Program-made: the position numbers and the translations under genes
Notes under the pieces: generated by a model
Seen by the model: only the letters and a program-made list of their open reading frames with translations
What the model was told of the DNA's origin: nothing
Database searches by the model: none
Origin: an uncultured Mediterranea sp.
GTDB lineage: Bacteria; Bacteroidota; Bacteroidia; Bacteroidales; Bacteroidaceae
Reading direction: 5' to 3'
Length of the DNA: 64,000 bases
Assembly (NCBI GenBank): GCA_945831575.1
Contig: CAMACX010000001.1
Coordinates: 98,291 to 162,290 of the forward strand
Shown here: in pieces, positions 36,178 through 44,172 of the stretch
Layout of the letters: each line of letters opens with the position of its first letter
How positions within the stretch are numbered: position 1 is the first letter of the stretch

Positions 36178-36274
36178 TGATTTCTCTCGTGTTTTTTCAA
36201 TTTGGGAGGTACACAGTAAGCATAAGCTTGCCAGGGGAGAATATATTCGGTTCATCAGATATTTGGAGAGTCCC

Positions 36275-37492
36275 CTATCGGAGATGGTCTTGAAGGATCT
36301 GCTCTGTCTCCTCTGCTTCTGGATATATGGACAAGATGGTGCCTTCTTGGTCAATCAGGAAACCTCCACCGCCGGCATTGTTTATTCCGTTCTTGAGCCA
36401 GATCTGATGCTTGTCGTTGAGTTCTAGGAGGTTGACCCACGGATAGCCGTCTTTTGCAACAGCCTTGTGCATGCTCTCTTCAGCTGACTCGCGAGCGATG
36501 CCTATCACTTGGAAGCCTTTCTCCTTGTACTGCTCGTAGAGGGGTATGAGTGCCTTGGCATGCTTTCGACACGGGCCACACCATGATGCCCAGAGGTCGA
36601 TGTATATCACCTTGCCTGTAAAGAGGGAAGAGAGAGCGACCTCTCTGCCATCAGAATTGGTGACCTCGTAGTCAATGTATTTGTTGCCAGGTACAAGCTC
36701 AAGCGATTGCAGGGCATCCTGGATGCTCATGTGGTAAGGGTGCCCTTTGTACTGATTGCTGTAAGTGTGCTTGTATGAGCTAACGTAATAGGGGGTGAGT
36801 GGGGCTGTTCGTGCCTGATACGTGGCAAGTGAACTCTTCATCTCGGATAGCCCATAGAGGCACGGGTGCTTCTCCAGCCACTTGACGGTGGCGATGCGCC
36901 AATCCTGTAAGATGGCCGCGTAATCCTTCTCCGCCTGCCTGTAGATGGATGCAAGCGGGTTCTTGCTCTCGTCAGACGACAAGTCATCCCAGTAGGCGTC
37001 CCTTTGCGCTTCATCCATGCCTTCCACCTCCTTTCGGAGGATGGCCTCCAGCGAATCCATCCTGGCATCGGCTGCTTCAAACAGAGGGTTGAACCGGGCA
37101 TCCAGCTCCTCGATGCATCGGTGCATCATCATGGTTTCCTTGCCAGTGCCTTTTACGATGGGTTTATCGTCTTCTCCACCCATGGTGATGAGGAGTGTCT
37201 GGTTCTCGGCAATAAGGTAGGCAGGTCTCATGGAGCCATTGGCATACTGATTGTCGGGGATGAGTTCGTAGTAACGCATGACGTCGCTCTGGAGCGTATA
37301 GTGGAATCTGCCCTCTACGACAGGGATGCTGATTACCTGGCTTTGCGTACGGATGTCTGCCCCACTCTCCACGAGATACAATCTGGTCGTACAGGAGTCG
37401 GTTGTCGTACCCTCGATGTGACAGGTTATACCTTGTGCCCAACCGCTTATCGCGCTAAGCATCACGATGAATGACAGGATTATCGGTCTCAT
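36275..37492 (-). CDS. TlpA/AhpC-like thiol-disulfide oxidoreductase, secreted
   Basis: 405 aa. A signal peptide (about 1-19, ending SGWAQ) precedes a DUF4369-like N-terminal beta domain and a long helical middle (about 125-215). A C-terminal thioredoxin fold (about 265-405) has IYIDLWASWCGPCRKH, so the redox pair CGPC is intact, and a cis-Pro-type GGGGFLID strand. Bacteroides carry many such proteins, whose partners are mostly unknown; a reductase role in the periplasm is inferred. It is monocistronic, preceded by tRNA-Leu on the same strand. Confidence 0.88.
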   Translation of the reverse strand: MRPIILSFIVMLSAISGWAQGITCHIEGTTTDSCTTRLYLVESGADIRTQSQVISIPVVEGRFHYTLQSDVMRYYELIPDNQYANGSMRPAYLIAENQTLLITMGGEDDKPIVKGTGKETMMMHRCIEELDARFNPLFEAADARMDSLEAILRKEVEGMDEAQRDAYWDDLSSDESKNPLASIYRQAEKDYAAILQDWRIATVKWLEKHPCLYGLSEMKSSLATYQARTAPLTPYYVSSYKHTYSNQYKGHPYHMSIQDALQSLELVPGNKYIDYEVTNSDGREVALSSLFTGKVIYIDLWASWCGPCRKHAKALIPLYEQYKEKGFQVIGIARESAEESMHKAVAKDGYPWVNLLELNDKHQIWLKNGINNAGGGGFLIDQEGTILSIYPEAEETEQILQDHLR

Positions 37493-37588
37493 AATTCTAT
37501 TTAGGTCATTATATAGTCATTTGGTACGTCTAAGAAATCAAAAAGCCCTTGCAAGCTATTGACTTACAAGGGACTAGTAAACTTAATG

Positions 37589-37672
37589 TACCCAGACCCG
37601 GGGTCGAACCGGGATGGAAGTGAATCCACTGGTGTTTGAGACCAGCGCGTCTACCGATTCCGCCATCTGGGC
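37589..37672 (-). tRNA. tRNA-Leu (anticodon CAA)
   Basis: 84 nt with long variable arm, as expected for leucine. Acceptor GCCCAGA pairs with TCTGGGT (G-U first pair), discriminator A. Anticodon stem CTGGT/ACCAG holds the loop CTCAAAC, anticodon CAA, which reads TTG. The T arm is CCCGG-TTCGACC-CCGGG. CCA is not encoded. Confidence 0.96.
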
Positions 37673-37696
37673 ATAGCTCTTGATGTTTTTGCGGTG

Positions 37697-37726
37697 CAAA
37701 GGTACGCATATTTTTCAAAACAGCAA
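37697..37726 (-). promoter_or_regulatory. tRNA-Leu promoter
   Basis: On the minus strand TTG (37726-37724), 19 bp, TACCTTTG (37704-37697), ending 25 nt before the tRNA 5' end. The same -7 octamer is used by tRNA-Glu in this window. Confidence 0.7.
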
Positions 37727-37874
37727 GCTTTTTAGCGAAAAAATCACTGAAAAGTGAAAAAACAGGGTTTTACGTTTCCATACATCGGATATTCTTCGTA
37801 AATTAGCCCCAAATTAATCTATCCAATGAAACGAGACAGATAATGAAATAGTAACAACTAAAAGCTAAACGAGT

Positions 37875-38960
37875 ATGAACGAAACAAACCATAACTACTG
37901 CGTCATCATGGGTGGCGGCATCGGTAGCCGCTTCTGGCCCTTCAGCCGTAAGGACCTGCCCAAGCAATTCCTCGACTTCTTCGGCACGGGACGCTCTCTC
38001 TTGCAACAGACTTTCGACCGATTCTGCAAGGTGGTACCTGCTAGTCATATCCTCATTGTAACCAATGCCATGTATGCCAAGCTGGTGAAGGAGCAACTGC
38101 CCGAGATTGGCTATGACCAGATCCTGCTGGAGCCCTGCCGGCGCAATACGGCTCCCTGCATTGCCTGGGCCTCTTACCACATCCGTGCGCTCGACCCCGA
38201 AGCCAACATCGTGGTGGCTCCCTCGGATCACCTCATCCTCAAGGAGGAAGAATTCCTCGACGCGGTGAGCAAGGGATTGCAGTTTGTGGCTCACAGCGGC
38301 CATCTGCTCACGCTGGGCATCAAGCCCAACCGCCCCGAGACGGGGTACGGCTACATACAGATAGCCGGACAGGTGGGCGACAACTTCTACAAGGTGAAGA
38401 CCTTCACGGAGAAGCCCGAACTGGAGCTGGCCAAGGTGTTCGTGGAGAGCGGCGAGTTCTACTGGAACTCAGGACTTTTCCTCTGGAATGTGAACAGCAT
38501 CATCGCGGCCTTTGAGTCACTGCTGCCCGAGCTGGCCGGCAAGATGCGACGCGGGGAGGGCCTCTACGCCACTGCGCAGGAGCAGCAGTTTATCGAGGAG
38601 AATTTTCCTGCCTGCCCCAACGTGTCCATCGACTACGGCATCATGGAGAAGGCGGACAACGTCTATGTGTCGCTCGGCGACTTTGGCTGGAGCGACCTGG
38701 GTACCTGGGGTTCGCTCTACGACCTCTCACCCAAGGACCGTGAGGGCAACGTGGTGCTCAAGTGCCACTCGATGCTCTACAACTGCAAGGACAACATCGT
38801 GGCCATGCCGAAGGAGAAGCTGGTGGTGATTGACGGTTTGGAGGGCTACCTGGTGGCCGAGTCGGAGAACGTGCTGCTCATCTGCCGCAAGGACGAGGAG
38901 CAAGCCATCCGCAAGTACGTCAACGATGCCCAGATTAAGCTGGGTGACAAGTTCGTCTGA
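37875..38960 (+). CDS. manC: Mannose-1-phosphate guanylyltransferase
   Basis: 361 aa, nucleotidyltransferase domain only, without the C-terminal phosphomannose isomerase domain of bifunctional ManC/AlgA. The signature GGGIGSRFWPFSRKDLPKQFL is at the N-terminus; FTEKPELELA, SGLFLWN and DYGIMEKADNVYV follow. It makes GDP-mannose from GTP and mannose-1-phosphate, the donor for capsule, O-glycan and fucose pathways. It is monocistronic with a shared terminator at 39055-39098. Confidence 0.93.
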   Translation: MNETNHNYCVIMGGGIGSRFWPFSRKDLPKQFLDFFGTGRSLLQQTFDRFCKVVPASHILIVTNAMYAKLVKEQLPEIGYDQILLEPCRRNTAPCIAWASYHIRALDPEANIVVAPSDHLILKEEEFLDAVSKGLQFVAHSGHLLTLGIKPNRPETGYGYIQIAGQVGDNFYKVKTFTEKPELELAKVFVESGEFYWNSGLFLWNVNSIIAAFESLLPELAGKMRRGEGLYATAQEQQFIEENFPACPNVSIDYGIMEKADNVYVSLGDFGWSDLGTWGSLYDLSPKDREGNVVLKCHSMLYNCKDNIVAMPKEKLVVIDGLEGYLVAESENVLLICRKDEEQAIRKYVNDAQIKLGDKFV

Positions 38961-39054
38961 TAGCTACAGGCGAAGCGGTATGTCTGATAACTGCCCCAAG
39001 CGAGGCGACATTGATTGATGCCGTCAGGTCTTGTGGTGAAAAGAAGAATAGCTA

Positions 39055-39098
39055 AAGGGTGGCTCCTGCCAGACGTCCTGTCTGCGGGAGCCACCCTT
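39055..39098. terminator. Bidirectional terminator, manC and HIT gene
   Basis: AAGGGTGGCTCC (39055-39066) pairs perfectly with GGAGCCACCCTT (39087-39098); CAGAC/GTCTG (39070-39074, 39080-39084) extends the stem inside. It lies 95 nt past manC (plus) and 43 nt past the HIT gene (minus). Confidence 0.85.
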
Positions 39099-39140
39099 CT
39101 GTATGCGGGGGAGGAAAGATGCCTACGTAAGGCACGGCAC

Positions 39141-39533
39141 TCAGAGTGCGGCACGGATAGCGTCGGCTATCTCGCGAAACTCCTCATCGCTCAGCTTGAG
39201 CTTGGGGTTGGAGAAGAGCATGTCCTTCTCGCTCTGCATCGGGATGAGGTGGATGTGAGCATGGGGCACCTCAAGGCCAAGCACGGCTTGCCCCACCTTG
39301 ATGCAAGGGAAGGCACGCTTGATGGCTGCGGCTACATGCTTGGCAAACACCTGCATGGCTGCAAGGTCTTCGTCACTCAGGTCGAAGAGGTAATCCACCT
39401 CCTGCTTGGGGATGACCAGCGTATGTCCCTTGACCAGGGGATTGATGTCGAGGAAGGCAAAGAACTTATCGTCCTCGGCCACTTTGTAGCAGGGAATCTC
39501 ACCCGCTACGATTCTACTGAAAATGGTTGCCAT
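39141..39533 (-). CDS. HIT-family nucleotide hydrolase
   Basis: 130 aa from the chosen start MATIFSRIVAGEIPCYKV, the normal HIT N-terminus; a longer frame start (39566) is rejected. The active-site HIT motif is VPHAHIHLIPM. Family members are dinucleoside or nucleoside phosphoramidate hydrolases; the exact substrate is not known. It lies 53 nt downstream of greA and probably shares its transcript. A strong terminator follows. Confidence 0.93.
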   Translation of the reverse strand: MATIFSRIVAGEIPCYKVAEDDKFFAFLDINPLVKGHTLVIPKQEVDYLFDLSDEDLAAMQVFAKHVAAAIKRAFPCIKVGQAVLGLEVPHAHIHLIPMQSEKDMLFSNPKLKLSDEEFREIADAIRAAL

Positions 39534-39586
39534 ATCGTTAGGGATTAAAAAAAGGCAAATCCGCACGCAGCAGACTTGCCCAATGA

Positions 39587-40051
39587 TTAAAATGAGATAC
39601 TCACGATTTCGAGGCTGATTACGCCCTGAGGCACCTTGATCTCGGCTACATCACCCACCTTGTGACCCAGCAGGCCCTGTGCAATGGGGGTGTTGACCGA
39701 AATCTTGCCCTCCTTCAGGTTGGCTTCGCTCTCAGATACGATGGTGTAGGTCATCTTGGCCCCATTCTTCACGTTCTTCAGCTCCACCTTGTTGAGAATC
39801 TGTACGGAGTCCGTCTTGAGCTTCGACTCGTCGATGATCTTGGCATCGGCAATGACGGCCTTGAGCTTGTTGATCTTCATCTCAAGCAGGCCCTGCGCCT
39901 CCTTGGCTGCATCGTATTCGGCATTCTCCGACAGGTCACCCTTGTCGCGTGCCTCGGCAATAGCTGCCACAATCTTGGGGCGCTCCACCGCCTCCAACTG
40001 ACGTAACTCGGCTACCAGCTTGTTGTAGCCCTCTTCTGACATATAAGCCAT
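39587..40051 (-). CDS. greA: Transcription elongation factor GreA
   Basis: 154 aa. An N-terminal coiled coil (about 1-75, with KGDLSENAEYDAAKEAQ at its tip, the catalytic acidic loop) is followed by the FKBP-like C-terminal domain ending in LEIVSISF. It rescues backtracked RNA polymerase by stimulating transcript cleavage. Its promoter is at 40184-40214, about 130 nt upstream of the start codon, and an intrinsic-terminator-like hairpin lies in the leader between. The HIT gene follows. Confidence 0.97.
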   Translation of the reverse strand: MAYMSEEGYNKLVAELRQLEAVERPKIVAAIAEARDKGDLSENAEYDAAKEAQGLLEMKINKLKAVIADAKIIDESKLKTDSVQILNKVELKNVKNGAKMTYTIVSESEANLKEGKISVNTPIAQGLLGHKVGDVAEIKVPQGVISLEIVSISF

Positions 40052-40119
40052 AATTTGTTTCCTCCTATATATTAATAATGTATATACTACTACTGTTTAT
40101 TTTAAAAAAGGGGTTTTTA

Positions 40120-40161
40120 CAAAAAAACAAAAAGAATTCCAACATGGTTGGCATGTTGGAA
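40120..40161 (-). terminator. Intrinsic terminator in the greA leader
   Basis: TTCCAACATG (40137-40146) pairs perfectly with CATGTTGGAA (40152-40161) around GTTGG. Read on the minus strand the stem is followed by TTCTTTTTGTTTTTTT (40136-40121 region). It lies downstream of the greA promoter and 86 nt before the greA ATG. It is also 107 nt past the stop of the upstream gene (40268), so it may end that transcript, attenuate greA, or both. Confidence 0.8.
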
Positions 40162-40183
40162 CCCTCATTGATGTTTTCGCGTG

Positions 40184-40214
40184 CAAAGATAGGCTTTTCT
40201 ACAATACAAATCAA
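40184..40214 (-). promoter_or_regulatory. greA promoter
   Basis: On the minus strand TTG (40214-40212), exactly 20 bp, TATCTTTG (40191-40184): full match to the Bacteroides consensus. The predicted start site is about 15 nt upstream of the leader hairpin. Confidence 0.75.
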
Positions 40215-40267
40215 GCCGAAAAGCGTGCTTTACAACACATTTTATCTTAAAAACTCATTTTTAGGAA

Positions 40268-41428
40268 TTAGAGCAGGGCCTTGACGGCTGCTTCGAGGTC
40301 CTTGATGGTCTCGCCGCGGGCGCTGAGCTCGTTGCTGCGGTTGATGAGGAAGATGGTGGGCACGGCTTGCACGGCGTAGGTGACAGCCACCGAGGAATAG
40401 ACACCGCTGGCATCGCGCACGCACACCCAGGGCAGGTTGGCTGCCGTGGTCTTCCAGAAGTGCTCATCGGCATCGAGCGACACCTGGTAGATCTCCAATC
40501 CGCGCGACGCATACTTGTCGTACAGGTCGCGCAGCATGTAGTTGTGTGAAGCGCTCACCGCACTCTGGTAGATGGTGAAGTCGAGCAGCACCACCTTGCC
40601 CTTGAGGTCGCTGAGCTTGCGCACGTTGGCTCGGATGTCGCGCAGGGAGATGTCAATGAGGCCGGTGGTCTCTATCTGGTCGGCAGCTATCTCCAGCGTC
40701 TCCTCCTTGGGCGTGCGCGTATTCTTCATGCCCTTGATGACGATGTTGTAGAGGTTCTTCGAGCGCGTGGCGTGGGGGTAGCGGTTGTAGAGGCTCGTAG
40801 CCACGGCGGCAAAACAGCGCACATCGTCCTTGCTGTTGAGGGGGTCGAAGAGCATGTAGCCGTTGAGCTTCTGGAAGAGGGCGAAGTAGGCCGCCGACAT
40901 GGCCGGCTGGGCGTAGATGTACTTGAGCTTCACCACATCCTTGTAGTTGTTGACCAGCGTCAGCAAGCTGTCCTGACAACGGGTGGGTGTGAGCTTGTTG
41001 GCACGTACAGCGGCCGTCAGGGCGTTGGCCGACTGCTGCAGGCGCGACTGGAGCAGGGTCAGCTCCTTGATCATGGAGCAGTTGGCCGAGCCGCTCACCT
41101 CATACTTGGTGGCAAAGTCCTGGTAAGGAGCCTTGACCGTGACCGTCTCGGTCGAGTCGATGGAGAGGTTGATGACCTTCCCCTCTAGGCGCAAGCGGTA
41201 GTACTCAGGCGATTCGGGTTGCCGCTGCCGGAAACTGAATGAGCCGTTGCCTCCCAACTTCACCGAGTCGAGCGCTACGATGCCCTCCAAGGCAGAGGCC
41301 TCGAAGTAGAGCATCTTGCCTTCGGCTCCCGATACATTACCCTCCACGCAGAAGCGAGGCTCATTGTGGCAGGCACTCAATGCACACACGGCCAATGCCG
41401 CGCAAATCATTTTCTTCCTATTCTTCAT
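40268..41428 (-). CDS. Thioredoxin-fold lipoprotein lacking the redox cysteines
   Basis: 386 aa. A lipoprotein signal (lipobox LSAC, Cys20) precedes a DUF4369-like beta domain (about 22-115), a helical middle and a C-terminal thioredoxin-like fold (about 250-386) with cis-Pro region AVPTIFLINR. Where the redox motif should be, after VVLLDFTIYQSA, the sequence reads VSASHN: no CxxC, and the paralogue at 36275-37492 has CGPC there. It may bind a partner or substrate rather than carry out redox chemistry. It is a probable outer- or inner-membrane lipoprotein; no operon partner is seen. Confidence 0.85.
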   Translation of the reverse strand: MKNRKKMICAALAVCALSACHNEPRFCVEGNVSGAEGKMLYFEASALEGIVALDSVKLGGNGSFSFRQRQPESPEYYRLRLEGKVINLSIDSTETVTVKAPYQDFATKYEVSGSANCSMIKELTLLQSRLQQSANALTAAVRANKLTPTRCQDSLLTLVNNYKDVVKLKYIYAQPAMSAAYFALFQKLNGYMLFDPLNSKDDVRCFAAVATSLYNRYPHATRSKNLYNIVIKGMKNTRTPKEETLEIAADQIETTGLIDISLRDIRANVRKLSDLKGKVVLLDFTIYQSAVSASHNYMLRDLYDKYASRGLEIYQVSLDADEHFWKTTAANLPWVCVRDASGVYSSVAVTYAVQAVPTIFLINRSNELSARGETIKDLEAAVKALL

Positions 41429-41619
41429 ATGTTATCTATGCTATAGATGTTATTATTCAACACAAAGCTTGGGTTTTGTCCTGCTTTTCAGCCTGCAAAG
41501 ATACGTCTTTTCAGCGTGCGACAAAGCATTTTCTCAACATCTTGTATCGAAAAAGCAAAAAAAACCGCTCTTTTGAAAGATTTTATCCCTTTAAGAGGGG
41601 GTAAACCAAATAAAATGTG

Positions 41620-41627
41620 TACTTTTG
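41620..41627 (+). promoter_or_regulatory. pnp -7 element
   Basis: TACTTTTG matches the Bacteroides -7 consensus, 43 nt before the pnp ATG at 41671. The -33 region lacks a clear TTG. Confidence 0.45.
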
Positions 41628-41670
41628 CACGATTTTTGGACGAAAAAAATACAGAAAACAAATTTATTTT

Positions 41671-43872
41671 ATGATCAATCCCATTGTTAAGACTATCGAG
41701 CTTCCTGATGGAAGAACCATCACGCTCGAAACGGGAAAGCTGGCAAAACAGGCAGACGGTTCTGTAATGCTGCGCATGGGCAACACCATGCTGCTAGCTA
41801 CTGTTTGTGCCGCCAAGGACGCAGTTCCCGGAACAGATTTCATGCCGCTTCAGGTAGAGTACAAAGAGAAATTCTCCGCATTCGGACGTTTCCCCGGCGG
41901 TTTCACCAAGCGTGAAGGCCGTGCATCGGATTATGAGATTCTGACCTGCCGCCTCGTTGACCGCGCTTTGCGCCCCCTCTTCCCTGACAATTTCCACGCC
42001 GAAGTCTATGTAAACATCATACTGTTCTCTGCAGATGGCGTTGACATGCCCGACGCCCTGGCCGGTTTGGCCGCTTCAGCTGCACTGGCTGTATCTGACA
42101 TCCCCTTCAACGGACCTATTTCAGAAGTACGCGTAGCGCGCATCGACGGTCAGTTTGTCATCAACCCCACCTTCGAGCAGCTTGAGAAGGCTGACATGGA
42201 CCTGATGGTGGGTGCTACCTATGAGAACATCATGATGGTGGAAGGCGAGATGAGCGAAGTGTCTGAACAGGACCTGCTCGCTGCCCTGAAGGCCGCCCAC
42301 GAAGCCATCAAGCCCATGTGCGTCGCACAGAAGGAGCTGACCGAAGAGGTCGGTTCGACCGTGAAGCGCACCTACGACCACGAGGTCAACGACGAGGAGC
42401 TGCGCAAGGCCGTACACGAGGCTTGCTACGCCAAGGCTTATGCCATCGCCAGCGAGGGCAACCGCGACAAGCACGCCCGCGAGGATGCTTTCACAGCCAT
42501 CTGCGACGAGTTCAAGGCACAGTTCACCGAAGAGGAGCTGGAAGAGAAGGCTCCCCTCATCGACCGCTACTACCACGACGTGGAGAAGGAGGCAATGCGC
42601 CGCTGCATCCTCGACGAGGGCAAGCGTCTGGACGGCCGTAAGACGACCGACATCCGCCCCATCTGGTGCGAGGTAAGCCCGCTGCCCGGCCCTCACGGTT
42701 CATCCATCTTCACCCGTGGTGAGACGCAATCGCTCTCTACCGTGACGCTGGGTACGAAGCTTGATGAGAAGATCATCGACGATGTGCTGGTGCATGGCAA
42801 GGAGCGCTTCCTGCTGCACTACAACTTCCCTCCCTTCTCTACAGGTGAGGCAAAGGCACAGCGTGGTGTAGGTCGTCGTGAGATTGGTCACGGCCACCTG
42901 GCATGGCGCGCGCTCAAGGGTCAGATTCCTGCCGACTATCCCTACGTGATCCGCGTGGTATCGGACATCCTGGAGTCCAACGGTTCTTCGTCGATGGCTA
43001 CCGTATGTGCCGGCACGCTGGCGCTGATGGATGCCGGTGTGAAGATTAAGAAGCCTGTATCGGGTATCGCTATGGGTCTTATCAAGAACCCGGGTGAAGA
43101 GAAGTATGCCGTGCTCAGCGACATCCTCGGCGATGAGGACCACCTGGGCGACATGGACTTCAAGGTGACGGGTACGAAGGACGGTATCACGGCTACGCAG
43201 ATGGATATCAAGTGCGACGGCCTCACCTACGACATCCTGGAGAAGGCCCTTCTTCAGGCAAAGGCTGGCCGCGAATACATCCTCGGCAAGCTGACCGACT
43301 GCATCGCTGAGCCTCGCGCCGACCTGAAGCCGCACGCACCGCGCATCGAGACGATGACCATCCCCAAGGAGTTCATCGGTGCTGTCATCGGCCCGGGTGG
43401 AAAGATCATCCAGGGTATGCAGGAAGAGACGGGTGCCACCATCACCATCGAAGAGGAGGACAACGTGGGCAAGATCGAGATTGCAGGTACCTGCAAGCAG
43501 AGCATCGACGATGCCATCCGCATGATCAAGGCCATCGTAGCTGTGCCTGAGGTGGGTGAGACCTACACGGGTAAGATCCGCAGCATCATGCCTTACGGTT
43601 GCTTCGTAGAGTTCCTCCCCGGACGCGACGGCCTGCTCCACATCTCGGAGATTGACTGGAAGCGCCTGGAGACGGTCGAAGAGGCCGGATTGAAGGAGGG
43701 TGACGAGATTCAGGTGAAGCTGCTCGACATCGACCCGAAGACGGGTAAGTTCAAGCTGTCGCACAAGGTGCTCATCCCGAAGCCCGAAGGTTATCAGGAG
43801 CGCCCCGAGCGTGGCGAACGCCGTGAGCGCGGCGAGCGTCGCGAACGCCGCGACCGTGGCAACAAGGAGTAA
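41671..43872 (+). CDS. pnp: Polyribonucleotide nucleotidyltransferase (PNPase)
   Basis: About 733 aa. Two RNase PH-like domains (about 12-145 and 320-460, including [10 protein letters not shown] and [11 protein letters not shown]) flank a helical domain. The KH domain has GPGGK at about 574-578, and the S1 domain begins near 628 ([18 protein letters not shown]). A short Arg/Glu-rich tail (repeats of RGERRE) follows. It degrades RNA 3' to 5' phosphorolytically. I start at ATG 41671 ([12 protein letters not shown]), since the upstream extension overlaps the promoter. Confidence 0.97.
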   Translation: MINPIVKTIELPDGRTITLETGKLAKQADGSVMLRMGNTMLLATVCAAKDAVPGTDFMPLQVEYKEKFSAFGRFPGGFTKREGRASDYEILTCRLVDRALRPLFPDNFHAEVYVNIILFSADGVDMPDALAGLAASAALAVSDIPFNGPISEVRVARIDGQFVINPTFEQLEKADMDLMVGATYENIMMVEGEMSEVSEQDLLAALKAAHEAIKPMCVAQKELTEEVGSTVKRTYDHEVNDEELRKAVHEACYAKAYAIASEGNRDKHAREDAFTAICDEFKAQFTEEELEEKAPLIDRYYHDVEKEAMRRCILDEGKRLDGRKTTDIRPIWCEVSPLPGPHGSSIFTRGETQSLSTVTLGTKLDEKIIDDVLVHGKERFLLHYNFPPFSTGEAKAQRGVGRREIGHGHLAWRALKGQIPADYPYVIRVVSDILESNGSSSMATVCAGTLALMDAGVKIKKPVSGIAMGLIKNPGEEKYAVLSDILGDEDHLGDMDFKVTGTKDGITATQMDIKCDGLTYDILEKALLQAKAGREYILGKLTDCIAEPRADLKPHAPRIETMTIPKEFIGAVIGPGGKIIQGMQEETGATITIEEEDNVGKIEIAGTCKQSIDDAIRMIKAIVAVPEVGETYTGKIRSIMPYGCFVEFLPGRDGLLHISEIDWKRLETVEEAGLKEGDEIQVKLLDIDPKTGKFKLSHKVLIPKPEGYQERPERGERRERGERRERRDRGNKE

Positions 43873-44172
43873 GCCCAGATAAGCTGAACAGATTCAATAA
43901 TAGATAGGGATGCACCGACTAGGATTCAGGGTCGGTGCATCTTTTTTTTACCCCCAATGAAAAAAATTCGGGTCAAAAAGGGCATGGTATCATTTTTTTT
44001 TGTAATATTGCCGTAGTTTTCATTGCATTCAATGAAATACGCCTCAACGACCGTGATTGACAACAAAACCTATTATCAACAAGAAGAACAATCATTAAAA
44101 AGAAGAACGAATCGCAACAAGAAGAACAAAACCTAATTACAAACCGTATTAATCAAAAAGTTAGAACCGCCT
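43873..44172. other. Intergenic stretch, pnp to aminopeptidase
   Basis: 300 nt. The pnp terminator is at 43909-43950. A perfect 8-bp inverted repeat TTTCATTG/CAATGAAA (44018-44037) with a 4-nt loop lies next to a TAATATTG box (44003-44010), possibly the promoter region of the aminopeptidase gene. Two copies of AACAAGAAGAACAA (about 44079 and 44118) follow. No gene seen. Confidence 0.6.
43909..43950 (+). terminator. pnp terminator
   Basis: GATGCACCGAC (43909-43919) pairs perfectly with GTCGGTGCATC (43931-43941), followed by a run of eight or nine T. Classical intrinsic terminator, 36 nt past the stop. Confidence 0.95.

Larger units (their letters stand above)
35198..36274. other. Gene-free 1.1-kb stretch with decayed gene and repeats
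   Basis: No intact gene. In order it holds: a hairpin (35362-35389); a minus-strand gene remnant (35475-35649) with a 13-bp tandem repeat; 22-bp repeats with a palindrome (35795-35875); and a 22-bp inverted repeat around an inner hairpin (36019-36177). The last part borders the stop of the next minus-strand gene. It looks like the scar of one or more lost accessory genes. Confidence 0.7.

Noticed and set aside
36275..37492. Cytochrome c biogenesis role (ResA/CcmG) for the TlpA-like protein
   Set aside because: No cytochrome or ccs genes are adjacent and the DUF4369-type N-terminus is typical of uncharacterised Bacteroides thioredoxin-fold proteins.
42700..43764. Minus-strand open frame of 354 codons
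   Set aside because: Antisense to pnp; no domain seen.
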